Assembly: GCA_036351375.1 (NCBI GenBank)
Contig: JAZBOY010000086.1
Location: 1-59,330, forward strand
Source: JANQIO01 sp036351375
GTDB lineage: Bacteria > Pseudomonadota > Gammaproteobacteria > Pseudomonadales > Halieaceae
Direction: 5' to 3'
Length of the DNA: 59,330 nt
In this document: positions 50,441-58,992 of the stretch, piece by piece
Layout of the letters: each line of letters begins with the position of its first letter
Numbering within the stretch: the stretch's first letter is position 1
Translations under genes and position numbers: made by a program
The notes under the pieces: model-generated
The model's database searches: none
What the model saw: the letters and a program-made list of their open reading frames with translations, nothing else
Told to the model about the DNA's origin: nothing

Positions 50441-51232
50441 TTATTTCGGCTGCATGCGGATGCCGCCGTCCATTCTTATACACTCACCGTTAACGTAATC
50501 GTTCTCCACGATGTACTGGGCGGTGTGCGCAATCTCATCCGGGTCGCCGAGGCGCTGCGGGAACAGGACCTGGCTGCCCAGGGGCTTCAGGAATTCCCAG
50601 ATCTCAGGCGTCAGTTCCTCGGCCCCGCCCATCATTAGCGGCGTGGCGATCAGGCCCGGCACGATGGTGTTGACGCGAATCCCCATCACCGACAGGTCAC
50701 GAGCGATAGGCAGGGTCATGCCCACCACGCCGCCCTTCGAAGCAGAGTACGCGGCCTGGCCGATCTGGCCCTCATAAGCCGCCACCGAGGCGGTGTTGAT
50801 GATGACGCCGCGGCCGCCGTCGTCGTTGAAGGGCTCGTTCTTGCCCATCTGCTCGGCGCACAGGCGCAGCACATTGAAGGTGCCCACCAGGTTGACGTTG
50901 ATCACCATCTGGAACGCGTCCAGCGGGAACGGACCGTTCTTGCCCATGGTGCGGATGGCGTTGCCGATACCGGCGAAGTTGCAGTTGATGTGGATGGCGC
51001 CGAACTTGTCCATGGTGGCGGCGATGGCGGCCTTCACGGATTCCTCGTCTGCAACGTTGACCTGCTGGAAGATCACGGCATCGCCGAGCTCCGCGGCCAG
51101 GGCGTTGCCCTTCTCTTCGTTCATATCGAAGATCGCGCACTTGGCGCCGGCCGCCACGAAGCGCTTCACGGTGGCGCGGCCCAGGCCGGAGGCTCCGCCG
51201 GTAACAACGGCAACTTTATCTTTCATGTCCAT
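50441..51232 (-). CDS. SDR, 3-hydroxyacyl-CoA dehydrogenase type 2-like
   Basis: A 263-residue SDR resembling HSD17B10/HADH2 (type II 3-hydroxyacyl-CoA dehydrogenase). TGGASGLGRATV and the acidic FDMNEEKG (NAD) come first, then NCNFAGIG in place of NNAG, NTASVAAYEGQIGQAAYSASKGG with Ser/Tyr/Lys, and IVPGLIATPLM. Human HSD17B10 acts on 2-methyl-3-hydroxybutyryl-CoA and steroids, which suits a branched-chain pathway. It lies 76 bp downstream of an acyl-CoA dehydrogenase on the same strand and ends beside the composite hairpin. Confidence 0.9.
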   Translation of the reverse strand: MDMKDKVAVVTGGASGLGRATVKRFVAAGAKCAIFDMNEEKGNALAAELGDAVIFQQVNVADEESVKAAIAATMDKFGAIHINCNFAGIGNAIRTMGKNGPFPLDAFQMVINVNLVGTFNVLRLCAEQMGKNEPFNDDGGRGVIINTASVAAYEGQIGQAAYSASKGGVVGMTLPIARDLSVMGIRVNTIVPGLIATPLMMGGAEELTPEIWEFLKPLGSQVLFPQRLGDPDEIAHTAQYIVENDYVNGECIRMDGGIRMQPK

Positions 51233-51308
51233 GGTGATTCTCCTGCGGTTTGCGGTATTGAATGTCGGTGAAACCCTGCGCTGGCGACCATGCCGCCACG
51301 GTGAGGTA

Positions 51309-52484
51309 TTAGAAATTACGCGTGTTAAACGGGGTGTAGTCTTCGCCCAGGCAGTCGCGGCTGATGATGATTTTCATCACCTCCGAGGTGCCGGCATAGA
51401 TCGGCGCGATCTTGGCGTCGGTAAACTGCCGTGAAATCGGGTACTCGTCCATGAAACCGGCGCCGCCGTGCAGGTGCACGCCGATATCGGCGGCCTTGAG
51501 CTGCAGCTCCGAGGTCACCAGTTTGGCTTTGGCCGCATCTACCGCGGTCAGCCTGCCGGCATTGAATGCGGCCACGCACTGATCCACGTAGACCTGCGCC
51601 AGGTCCAGCTCGGTGCGCAGTTCCGCCAGCTTGAACTGGGTGTTCTGGTAGGCCGCCAGCGGCTTGCCGAAGGTCTTGCGTTCCTTCACGAAGTCTGCAG
51701 TGAGGTCCCAGGATAGCTGCGCCGAGGCGAGATAGCCGGCGGCGCCGATCAGGCGCTCTTCGGCCAGCCCTTCCATCAGGTAGATAAAGCCCTTGCCAGG
51801 CTCGCCCAGCACGTTTTCCTTGGGCACTTTGACGTCGTTGAAGAACAGTTCCGCCGTATCCTGCGCCTTGCAGCCCATCTTCTTGAGGTTGCGGCCGCGC
51901 TCGAAGCCCTCCATGCCGCGCTCGATGATAAACAGCGTCATGGCGTGGGGGTTGTTGTCCGGGTCGTTCTTGGCGGCGACGATGACCACATCGGCATTGA
52001 TGCCGTTGGAAATATAGGTCTTGGAGCCATTGAGTACCCAGTGGTCCTCGTGCTCTACCGCGGTTGAACGCATGCCGGCGAGGTCCGAGCCGGCATCCGG
52101 CTCTGTCATTGCAATGGCAAGAATGGTTTCGCCGCTGACACATTTGGGCAGGAAGCGCTCGCACTGCTCTTGCGTGCCAAAGCGCGTGAAATAGGGACCC
52201 ACCAGGCGGCTGTGCAGGCTGTTGTACCAGTCGCCGGCGCGGGCGTAGGCGGTTTCCTCGATGATGATCTGCTCAAAGCGGAAATCATACTCACCAATGC
52301 CGCCGTATTTCTCATCGGGCCAGATCATCAGCAGGCCCTGCTCACCCGCCTTGCGGAAGGCCGCCGGGTCAACCCGGCCCTGCTCTCGCCACTCTTCCAT
52401 ATGCGGCACGATCTCTGCCGCGAGGAACTTGCGGTAGGTATCACGAAACATGTTCTGTTCTTCGGTGAAGTCTCTGGAGAGCAT
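51309..52484 (-). CDS. Acyl-CoA dehydrogenase (long-chain type)
   Basis: A 391-residue ACAD. Blocks are MTEPDAGSDLAGMRSTAVE, LNGSKTYISNGINADVVIV, FNDVKVPKENVLGEPGKGF and ERKTFGKPLAAYQNTQ. The Glu in LAEERLIGAAG is the probable base, as in long-chain/isovaleryl enzymes; the C-terminal PIYAGTSEVMK lacks the MCAD Glu. It would start a beta-oxidation round, passing electrons to ETF. It is the first gene of the ACAD-SDR pair and divergent from the hydrolase at 52624; the 139-bp spacer shows no clear motif. Confidence 0.92.
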   Translation of the reverse strand: MLSRDFTEEQNMFRDTYRKFLAAEIVPHMEEWREQGRVDPAAFRKAGEQGLLMIWPDEKYGGIGEYDFRFEQIIIEETAYARAGDWYNSLHSRLVGPYFTRFGTQEQCERFLPKCVSGETILAIAMTEPDAGSDLAGMRSTAVEHEDHWVLNGSKTYISNGINADVVIVAAKNDPDNNPHAMTLFIIERGMEGFERGRNLKKMGCKAQDTAELFFNDVKVPKENVLGEPGKGFIYLMEGLAEERLIGAAGYLASAQLSWDLTADFVKERKTFGKPLAAYQNTQFKLAELRTELDLAQVYVDQCVAAFNAGRLTAVDAAKAKLVTSELQLKAADIGVHLHGGAGFMDEYPISRQFTDAKIAPIYAGTSEVMKIIISRDCLGEDYTPFNTRNF

Positions 52485-52623
52485 CGATTTCCTCTACGCC
52501 ATTTTGAGCGGGCATCAGTATCGACAGTGAGCCAGAGGGCAACAATGACGGCCTTGGACAAATAAATTGACCCAAAATGACAGCGGGGAGTAGCATGTTG
52601 CACCTTCGATCAAGTCGACAGGG

Positions 52624-53544
52624 ATGAGTGTCATGCGCAGAGCCTTGCTCTTGCTGTTGTTGCTGTGCGCGGGCCAGGTCCTGTCGGCGGAGACGGCGTC
52701 ACCGGAAGCGGAGGTCCTGGAACAGGCGCTCACCCGCGACCCCACTCCGGACAAGATGTTTCCCGCCAGCATCGAGGAGATCAGCTTCGAGGTAGACGGC
52801 GCCCGATTGTCCGGCATCCTGTATCTCGCCAACGGCCTCGGCCCCCACCCCACGGTTGTTTTGCTGCACGGCTTGCCCGGCAACGAGAAGAACCTCGACC
52901 TCGCCCAAGCAATACGCCGGGCCGGCTTCAACGTGATGTTTTTCCACTATCGCGGCGCCTGGGGCAGCGAGGGCGACTACCGCATCTCTCGACAACCCGA
53001 AGACGTGGCCGCAGCCATCGATTTCCTGCAAGAACATGCGGTGCGCTACCGCGTGGACGTGAACCACCTGAGCCTGCTGGGACATTCCCTGGGCGGTTAT
53101 GCCTCCCTGGCCGCCGGCAGCCGCGACCCGTCGCTGGCCTGCGTGGGCGCCATGGCGCCGGCCAACCTGGGCCTGATGGCCGAAGGCATTCGGGCCGGCG
53201 AGCCCAGCGCCCTGGCGTTCCTCGATTACGCAGACACGCTGTTCATGCTGCGCAATTTCGATGGCGCCCGCATGCGCGAGGATTTGCTGTCCGTGCCCGC
53301 GCTACAGCTCGATACCCGCTTGTTCGGCCCTGGCCTTCGAGGCAAATCCGTGATGATGATTACCGGCACCGAGGATAAGGTACTGCCGCCGCCTTCGATG
53401 TTCGATCCCACGGTGAAGGCCTATAGGCGCGACCCGGCCATTCACCTGCAATATCACAAGATTCCGGGCGACCATTCTTTCTCCTACAGCCGCATCCAGC
53501 TCACGGAGCGCATCCTGGAATGGCTGGTCCACGACTGCCGCTAG
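52624..53544 (+). CDS. Exported alpha/beta hydrolase
   Basis: A 306-residue hydrolase. A signal peptide spans about residues 1-22 (ALLLLLLLCAGQVLSAE); the cysteine in it has no good lipobox, so export to the periplasm is more likely than lipidation. LLHGLPGNEKN is the oxyanion region and GHSLGGYA the nucleophile elbow (Ser155). GTEDKVLPP and GDHSFSY provide the likely Asp and His. It resembles acyl-aminoacyl peptidase/esterase-type hydrolases; the substrate is unknown. Two ATGs (52624, 52633) are possible starts. An AraC regulator gene follows 17 bp later. Confidence 0.85.
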   Translation: MSVMRRALLLLLLLCAGQVLSAETASPEAEVLEQALTRDPTPDKMFPASIEEISFEVDGARLSGILYLANGLGPHPTVVLLHGLPGNEKNLDLAQAIRRAGFNVMFFHYRGAWGSEGDYRISRQPEDVAAAIDFLQEHAVRYRVDVNHLSLLGHSLGGYASLAAGSRDPSLACVGAMAPANLGLMAEGIRAGEPSALAFLDYADTLFMLRNFDGARMREDLLSVPALQLDTRLFGPGLRGKSVMMITGTEDKVLPPPSMFDPTVKAYRRDPAIHLQYHKIPGDHSFSYSRIQLTERILEWLVHDCR

Positions 53545-53561
53545 CCCACCGGACCTGAACG

Positions 53562-54563
53562 ATGCGACAGCTGTCGATCTCGGTGGTGTTTGTCAGGGCA
53601 GTGCTCAAGCACGCGGTCGCCCAGGGACTGGACCCGGTGGAACTGCTGCGCCGCAACCGGATTTCCCCGCGCCTGCTGGACGAGGACGACGCCAGGATAT
53701 CCATCGAGCGCTTCGCCGACCTGCAGGTCAACGTGGTCATGAGCATGGGCGACGAGGCCATGGGCTATGGTAGCCAGCCCCTGCCCATCGGCACCTGGTC
53801 GATGATGTGCTACGCAGTGATTCACTGTGACACCCTCGGCAAGGCCCTGGCCCGCTACTGCCGTTTCTTCGGTCTGTTCCAGCAGGTCGCCACACCCCAC
53901 CTGATCATGGAGGATGACAGCGCCGTGGTCCGGCTGTCACCGGTGCCACATCATTCCGGCGCCGACAGCTATGTTGCCGAGCTGGCGCTTTTCAACTGTC
54001 ACCGCTTCATGAGCTGGCTGGTCTCGGAACTGCTGCCGGCCCAGGCCTTCAACTTCTCGCATGCGCCGCCGGCGCATGTGGACGAATACCGGCCGATGTT
54101 TGCCGGCAACCCGGTGAACTTCCACCAGGACCACGCGGAGATGATCCTGAATGCGGCCCTGCTGGATATGCCGGTAACGCAGAACGAACAGTCGCTGGCG
54201 CGATTCCTGCGCCATCCGATACTCGCCATGCTCACACAGCAGTACGACCAGGCCAGCTGGACTGCCCGCGTCAAGCAATTGCTGCGCAAGGACATGGTCA
54301 ACATGCCGGAGCTGGAACCCGTGGCCGCAACCCTGGACATTCACCCCCAGACGCTGCGTCGCCGGCTCGGCAAGGAAGGTACATCGTTCTCAGAACTGAA
54401 GGGCCAGGTACGCCGCGATGTCGCGCTGCACTTCCTGGGTAAACAGGGATTAAGTATCGAGGAAATCGCCCACCGCGCCGGATTCTCGGAATCCAGCGCC
54501 TTCATCCGCGCCTTCAAGGGCTGGACCGGGGTGACACCCTATACCTACCGGAAAGGTCTTTGA
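53562..54563 (+). CDS. AraC family transcriptional regulator (OruR/GadX-like with ligand domain)
   Basis: A 333-residue regulator. Residues about 20-210 match the arabinose-binding-like domain of the PA-type AraC regulators (IGTWSMMCYAVIHCDTLGKAL). The C-terminus holds the double HTH (PVAATLDIHPQTLRRRLGKEG then SIEEIAHRAGFSESSAFIRAFKGWTGVTP). Regulators of this shape often control lipid or aromatic catabolism. It lies between the hydrolase and a convergent acyl-CoA ligase, so either or the adjoining island could be its target. The stop is 5 bp from the ligase stop. Confidence 0.92.
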   Translation: MRQLSISVVFVRAVLKHAVAQGLDPVELLRRNRISPRLLDEDDARISIERFADLQVNVVMSMGDEAMGYGSQPLPIGTWSMMCYAVIHCDTLGKALARYCRFFGLFQQVATPHLIMEDDSAVVRLSPVPHHSGADSYVAELALFNCHRFMSWLVSELLPAQAFNFSHAPPAHVDEYRPMFAGNPVNFHQDHAEMILNAALLDMPVTQNEQSLARFLRHPILAMLTQQYDQASWTARVKQLLRKDMVNMPELEPVAATLDIHPQTLRRRLGKEGTSFSELKGQVRRDVALHFLGKQGLSIEEIAHRAGFSESSAFIRAFKGWTGVTPYTYRKGL

Positions 54564-54568
54564 GCGGC

Positions 54569-56272
54569 CTACCCCGCGTCCGCCACCAGCAGCGCTTCCT
54601 GCAGCTCCTTCTTGACGAACTTGCCGCTGGCGTTGCGCGGCAGGGGCTCGTCCATGATCCAGATGTAGCGGGGAATCTTGAATGCCGCCAGGTGGTTCTT
54701 GCAGAACTCGCGAATCTCTTCCGCCGTGGGGTGGGTATCCTGGGCCGGGAAGATAGCAGCACCCACTTCTTCACCGAGTCGCTCATCGGGCACGGCAAAT
54801 ACCGCGCACTCGGCCACCGCACCGTGCTTGTATAGCGCAGTCTCGACTTCCGAGCAGTACACGTTTTCACCGCCGCGCAGCACCATGTCCTTGGCGCGAT
54901 CGACCAGGTAGATGAAGTTGTTTTCATCCAGGTAGCCGATGTCACCGGTGTGCAGCCAGCCGTCGACAATGGTCTCGGCAGTGGCTTCCGGCCGGTTGAG
55001 GTAACCCTTGATGACCTGCGCGCCGCGCACCAGCACCTCGCCGGCCTCGCCGACCGGCAAGGCATTGCCCTCCTGGTCGACCACTTTGACCTCGTAAATC
55101 GGCATCACAATGCCGGCGCTATTGGGCTTGTCGACAAAATAGTCGCCTGCCGAGGCGCTGATGATTCCGCACACTTCGGTCATGCCGTAGCCCTGGGAAG
55201 GACGGGCGCCCTTGCCCGCCTTGTCGATTTTCTCCACCAGGTCAGGCTGCACTGCCGCGCCACCGCCGCCCAAAGCCTGGAGACTGGAGGTATCGCGATG
55301 CTCGAAATCCGGGTGACTGATGATTTCACGACTCATCACCGGCACACCGGTAAAGGTGGTGATCTTTTCTTCCTCGATAATGCGCAGGGCTTCGCCGGCG
55401 TCCCACTTGTACATATGCACCAGCTTGCCGCCGGCGATGGTCACCGTCTGGGCCAGGCAGTTGTTGGCGGTCACATGGAACAGCGGCGTTGCCACAATGG
55501 CGGCAATCGGCGGTGCACCACCGTCCGCCGGATTGGCGCCCTGCTCACCCTTGGCCGCAGCGGCGGCCATGGCCTGGGCCATGTTGATGAACATCAGGCT
55601 CATCAGGTTGTTGCAGCATCCGCGGTGAGTGAGCTGTGCGCCCTTGGGAAAGCCAGTGGTGCCGGAGGTATAGAAAATACAGGCGTCGTCGTCGGGGTCG
55701 ATGGTGACCTCAGGCAGCTCAGGTTCCGCTGCCAGCACCTCCGACCAGGGCCGCGCCCAGCCGGGAATATCATCCATCCGAACAGCCGCCACCAGCATGT
55801 CCGGGAATTCATCGCGGATCTCGGCGAAACGCTCCAGCCGCTCGCGGTCGCAAATCATCGCCTTGGGCGTGGAATCCTTGAGACCGTACTTCATCTCTTC
55901 CGGCACCCACCAGGCGTTCATGCCCACGGCTACGGCGCCGATAGCCGTTACCGCCCAGTAGCTCAGCATCCACTCCGGGTAATTGCGCATGGCAATGGCC
56001 ACCCGGTCGTGCTGGCCTACCCCGTTGGCCTGCAGCCAGTGGGCGATACGCGCCACCTGGTCGTGGGCTTCCGCGTAGGTCCAGCGCTCGTCCTGGTAAA
56101 CCAGGTAATCCTTGTCGGCGTGCCCGGTCGAGAGTGCCCAGACATCGCGCAGGGAGTTGGGGGTATTCTTCCAGGCCTTGAGGGTCTGCCCCGCCACCTC
56201 GGCTGTTCCCAGTTCAAACATCTGGCCAGGCGCGGTCAGGGTGTCGAAAACGTTCTTGAGCTCAGCGTACAT
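54569..56272 (-). CDS. Acyl-CoA ligase / AMP-binding enzyme
   Basis: A 567-residue class I adenylate-forming enzyme. The P-loop IFYTSGTTGFPKGAQ lies near residue 195, GYGMTEVCG is the A5 region, and GYLDENNFIYLVDRAKDMV is A7/A8. The catalytic lysine is in PRNASGKFVKKEL near the C-terminus. It activates a carboxylic acid with ATP and CoA; the length and the early EDVWALSTGH region suggest long or bulky acids (FadD3/FadD17-like), but specificity cannot be read. It is divergent from an exported hydrolase with a large dyad between. Confidence 0.9.
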   Translation of the reverse strand: MYAELKNVFDTLTAPGQMFELGTAEVAGQTLKAWKNTPNSLRDVWALSTGHADKDYLVYQDERWTYAEAHDQVARIAHWLQANGVGQHDRVAIAMRNYPEWMLSYWAVTAIGAVAVGMNAWWVPEEMKYGLKDSTPKAMICDRERLERFAEIRDEFPDMLVAAVRMDDIPGWARPWSEVLAAEPELPEVTIDPDDDACIFYTSGTTGFPKGAQLTHRGCCNNLMSLMFINMAQAMAAAAAKGEQGANPADGGAPPIAAIVATPLFHVTANNCLAQTVTIAGGKLVHMYKWDAGEALRIIEEEKITTFTGVPVMSREIISHPDFEHRDTSSLQALGGGGAAVQPDLVEKIDKAGKGARPSQGYGMTEVCGIISASAGDYFVDKPNSAGIVMPIYEVKVVDQEGNALPVGEAGEVLVRGAQVIKGYLNRPEATAETIVDGWLHTGDIGYLDENNFIYLVDRAKDMVLRGGENVYCSEVETALYKHGAVAECAVFAVPDERLGEEVGAAIFPAQDTHPTAEEIREFCKNHLAAFKIPRYIWIMDEPLPRNASGKFVKKELQEALLVADAG

Positions 56273-56336
56273 CGGCGTGGGTTCCTCGATGATTTGTTAT
56301 TGGCAGCCGCAGAGTGTACCAATATCCGGTGCTCGC

Positions 56337-56394
56337 GCCAGCGCCCAGGGGCTGGCGGTATGCAGTGCTGAAAATCTTTACCCCGGGCGCTGGC
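56337..56394. promoter_or_regulatory. Large dyad between the acyl-CoA ligase and hydrolase starts
   Basis: GCCAGCGCCCaGGGG (56337-56351) pairs with CCCCGGGCGCTGGC (56381-56394), leaving one bulged A and a 29-base loop. It lies in the middle of the 184-bp divergent spacer. It could be a regulator site or form a hairpin in the hydrolase leader. Confidence 0.45.
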
Positions 56395-56456
56395 ATACTG
56401 TCCGCCGCTGGTACAGAATTTGCGGCCCACTAACCCACTCCAGGCAAGGTCCCAAC

Positions 56457-57299
56457 GTGAAACGCCTAGGCGGATACCTGCTCGTCTCAATGGCCCTGGT
56501 GATTGCCCTCGCCACCGGCAGCACCTGGCTGTACTACAAGGACGCCATTCACGTACAGGAGCGCAGTTTCAGTGAACTGCGCGCCCTGCTCGAACCCCAT
56601 ATCCGCTTCTACCCGCCGGAGCAGGAAGGCCCCGCGCCGGCGGTGGTCTTCGTACACGGCTGCGGCGGCCTCAGTGCCGCCACCGAGCCGCGTGCCCGCG
56701 CCGCCCAGGCGCTGGGCTATGTGGCCGTGGTGCAGGACAGCATGACCCCCCGCGGCCTGGACTGGCCAGCGGTCTGCGACGGCCGCGCCCTGCAGGGCGC
56801 TGAACGGGTGGGAGACCTGCTGGTCACCCTGCAGGTAACTCGCGAGCATCCCTCGGTAGATCCGGAAAACATCGTGGTGGTGGCCTACTCCCACGGCGCC
56901 TGGACCGCGCTGGAAGCGTTTGCCATGAACGGGGCGCTGCCGTCCAGCCTGTCCGACAGCCCCGGCGACCACCTCGCAGGCGTCACCGGCCTGGTGGCCT
57001 GGTACCCCTACTGCGGCTGGGGCGTGGGATTCAAGGACGGTTGGGAACCGAATATCCCCACCCTGATGCTGCTTGCAGAGAAAGACACCATCACCGAGCC
57101 CGGACCCTGCGCCGACATTGCCGCACGGCAGGCCGAGACGGGCCACAAGATTCGCGCCATCACCTATCCCGGCGTCAGTCACGGCTTTGATCGCAACGAA
57201 GACTGGGTGGAGCTCTACGACCCGGTGATGGCAGAGCGCGCCCTGTCCGAACAGAGCAGCTTCCTCAGGCAATACCTGGGCAATCCCTCCGGCGGCTGA
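56457..57299 (+). CDS. Membrane-anchored alpha/beta hydrolase (dienelactone hydrolase-like)
   Basis: A 280-residue hydrolase with an N-terminal hydrophobic segment (GYLLVSMALVIALATGSTWLYY). VVFVHGCGG is the oxyanion region, YSHGAWTAL the nucleophile elbow (Ser145), AEKDTITEPG the acid region, and GVSHGFDR the catalytic His region, as in dienelactone hydrolases. The start is GTG at 56457 with AGGCAAGG upstream; no ATG precedes the anchor. The substrate is unknown. The acyl-CoA ligase gene downstream begins 136 bp later, with a possible promoter in that gap (TATATT at about 57332). Confidence 0.82.
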   Translation: MKRLGGYLLVSMALVIALATGSTWLYYKDAIHVQERSFSELRALLEPHIRFYPPEQEGPAPAVVFVHGCGGLSAATEPRARAAQALGYVAVVQDSMTPRGLDWPAVCDGRALQGAERVGDLLVTLQVTREHPSVDPENIVVVAYSHGAWTALEAFAMNGALPSSLSDSPGDHLAGVTGLVAWYPYCGWGVGFKDGWEPNIPTLMLLAEKDTITEPGPCADIAARQAETGHKIRAITYPGVSHGFDRNEDWVELYDPVMAERALSEQSSFLRQYLGNPSGG

Positions 57300-57435
57300 C
57301 CGACAGCCCTTTCCACCGGTGTCATTTGCTGTATATTTTTTTGTCCCGGCTCGTCATTGTTCCGACTCTGTTCACACCACAGACTGCGGGGCGCTTGGCG
57401 AGAAGGATACAAACCAGGACAACCGGTAGGCCCCC

Positions 57436-58992
57436 ATGCTCGTTCATCACTTCACCGAATACTACGCCCGCAACTTCCCGGATAACCCCTGCGTCACCCA
57501 GGACGGTCACACCACCAGCTACGCCGAGATCAACCGGCTGGCCAACCAGCTTGGCAACGGCCTGCTGTCGCTGGGGGTCGGCAAGGGAGACCGCGTCTGC
57601 GTGCTTGGCGAGAACAGCCGGGAGCACCTGGTGCTGTTCCTGGCCGCCTGCAAGATTGGCGCGGTCACGGTATCGCTGAACTACCGCCTGGCGCCGGCGG
57701 AACTGGCCTTTATCATCAATGACTCGGAGTCCAGGGTGCTGTTGATGCTGGACGAAGGCTTCGTAGCCACCCTCGACAAGCTGCGCCCGCAGCTGCCCGA
57801 CGGCTTCCACCTGCTGACACGCGGCCTGCCCGACAGCCACGACTGGGATAGCTGGCTGGCAAGCCAGCCGGAGCACAAGCCCGACGTTGAGGTGCTGCCT
57901 TCCGACCCCTTCTTCCAGCTATACACCAGCGGCACCACGGGCAATCCCAAGGGTGTGGTCACCAGCCACTCGAGCCTGGTGGCCGAGTGCATGATGAACA
58001 CAACCTTCTTCCCCAACCGTCCGTCGCCCGGCAGTGCCGACATTGTCTGCGCACCGATGTTCCACATTGGCGGCGCGGGCTCGGCGCTGGTATCCACCTA
58101 CTCCGGCTCGGAAATCCTGCTCCACAAGGCGTTTGACCCGGTGAGAGTGGTGGAAGACATCGAACGGCACCCGGTGGGCAGCGTGTTCATGGTGCCTGCC
58201 ATGATCATGGCAGTGCTGCAGATTCCCGATATCGAGAAGCGCGACTTCTCGGGCCTCAAGCAGATATTCTATGGCGCCTCACCGATTTCCGAGGCGGTGC
58301 TGCGCCGCGCCATGGAGGTTTTCGGGGTCGACTTCATCCAGATGTACGGTATGACCGAGACCGGCGGCACCGTGGTCAACCTGACGGTGGAAGACCACCA
58401 GCGGGCGCTGGCGGGTAAGCCGGAGCTGCTGCTGTCCTGCGGGCGCCCCTCGGTGGGCGCCGAGGTCAGGATCATGGATCTCGATGGCAATGAATGCCCG
58501 GCCGGTGAAGTCGGGGAAATCTGGATCAAGTCCGATACCAATATGCTCGGCTACTACAACCTGCCCGAGGCCACGGCCAGCAGTCTGACCGACGGCTGGG
58601 TTCATTCCGGCGACGCCGGCTACATGGATGAAGAAGGCTACATCTACCTCAAGGACCGCATCAAGGACATGGTGGTCAGTGGCGGCGAGAACATCTACCC
58701 GGTAGAAGTGGAGAACGCCATTGCCCACCACGAGGCGGTGGCCGACGTGGCGGTGATCGGCGTACCGGACGACAAATACGGCGAAGCGCTGTTGGCTTTT
58801 GTGGTGCTCAAAGAAGGCGCCTCGCTGACCGTGGAAGAGATGATCGACTTCTGCCGTGAGCGCATTGCCGGCTACAAGATCCCCCGCAAACTGGAAATCA
58901 TCGCGGAAATGCCTCGCAACCCCTCCGGCAAAATCCTCAAGAAGGAACTGCGCAAGCCCTACTGGGAAGGCATCGACAGGAGCATCGGCTAA
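57436..58992 (+). CDS. Acyl-CoA synthetase (AMP-binding)
   Basis: A 518-residue adenylate-forming ligase. LYTSGTTGNPKGVVTSH is the P-loop (about 160-176), QMYGMTETGGTV the A5 motif, GYIYLKDRIKDMVVSGGENIYPVEVE the A8 hinge, and NPSGKILKKEL carries the catalytic lysine. The length is that of medium-chain/FadD3- or FadD13-like enzymes. It activates a free acid to the CoA ester for beta-oxidation. The stop overlaps the ATG of an acyl-CoA dehydrogenase by one base (TAATG), so the two are translationally coupled and probably act in sequence. Confidence 0.92.
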   Translation: MLVHHFTEYYARNFPDNPCVTQDGHTTSYAEINRLANQLGNGLLSLGVGKGDRVCVLGENSREHLVLFLAACKIGAVTVSLNYRLAPAELAFIINDSESRVLLMLDEGFVATLDKLRPQLPDGFHLLTRGLPDSHDWDSWLASQPEHKPDVEVLPSDPFFQLYTSGTTGNPKGVVTSHSSLVAECMMNTTFFPNRPSPGSADIVCAPMFHIGGAGSALVSTYSGSEILLHKAFDPVRVVEDIERHPVGSVFMVPAMIMAVLQIPDIEKRDFSGLKQIFYGASPISEAVLRRAMEVFGVDFIQMYGMTETGGTVVNLTVEDHQRALAGKPELLLSCGRPSVGAEVRIMDLDGNECPAGEVGEIWIKSDTNMLGYYNLPEATASSLTDGWVHSGDAGYMDEEGYIYLKDRIKDMVVSGGENIYPVEVENAIAHHEAVADVAVIGVPDDKYGEALLAFVVLKEGASLTVEEMIDFCRERIAGYKIPRKLEIIAEMPRNPSGKILKKELRKPYWEGIDRSIG

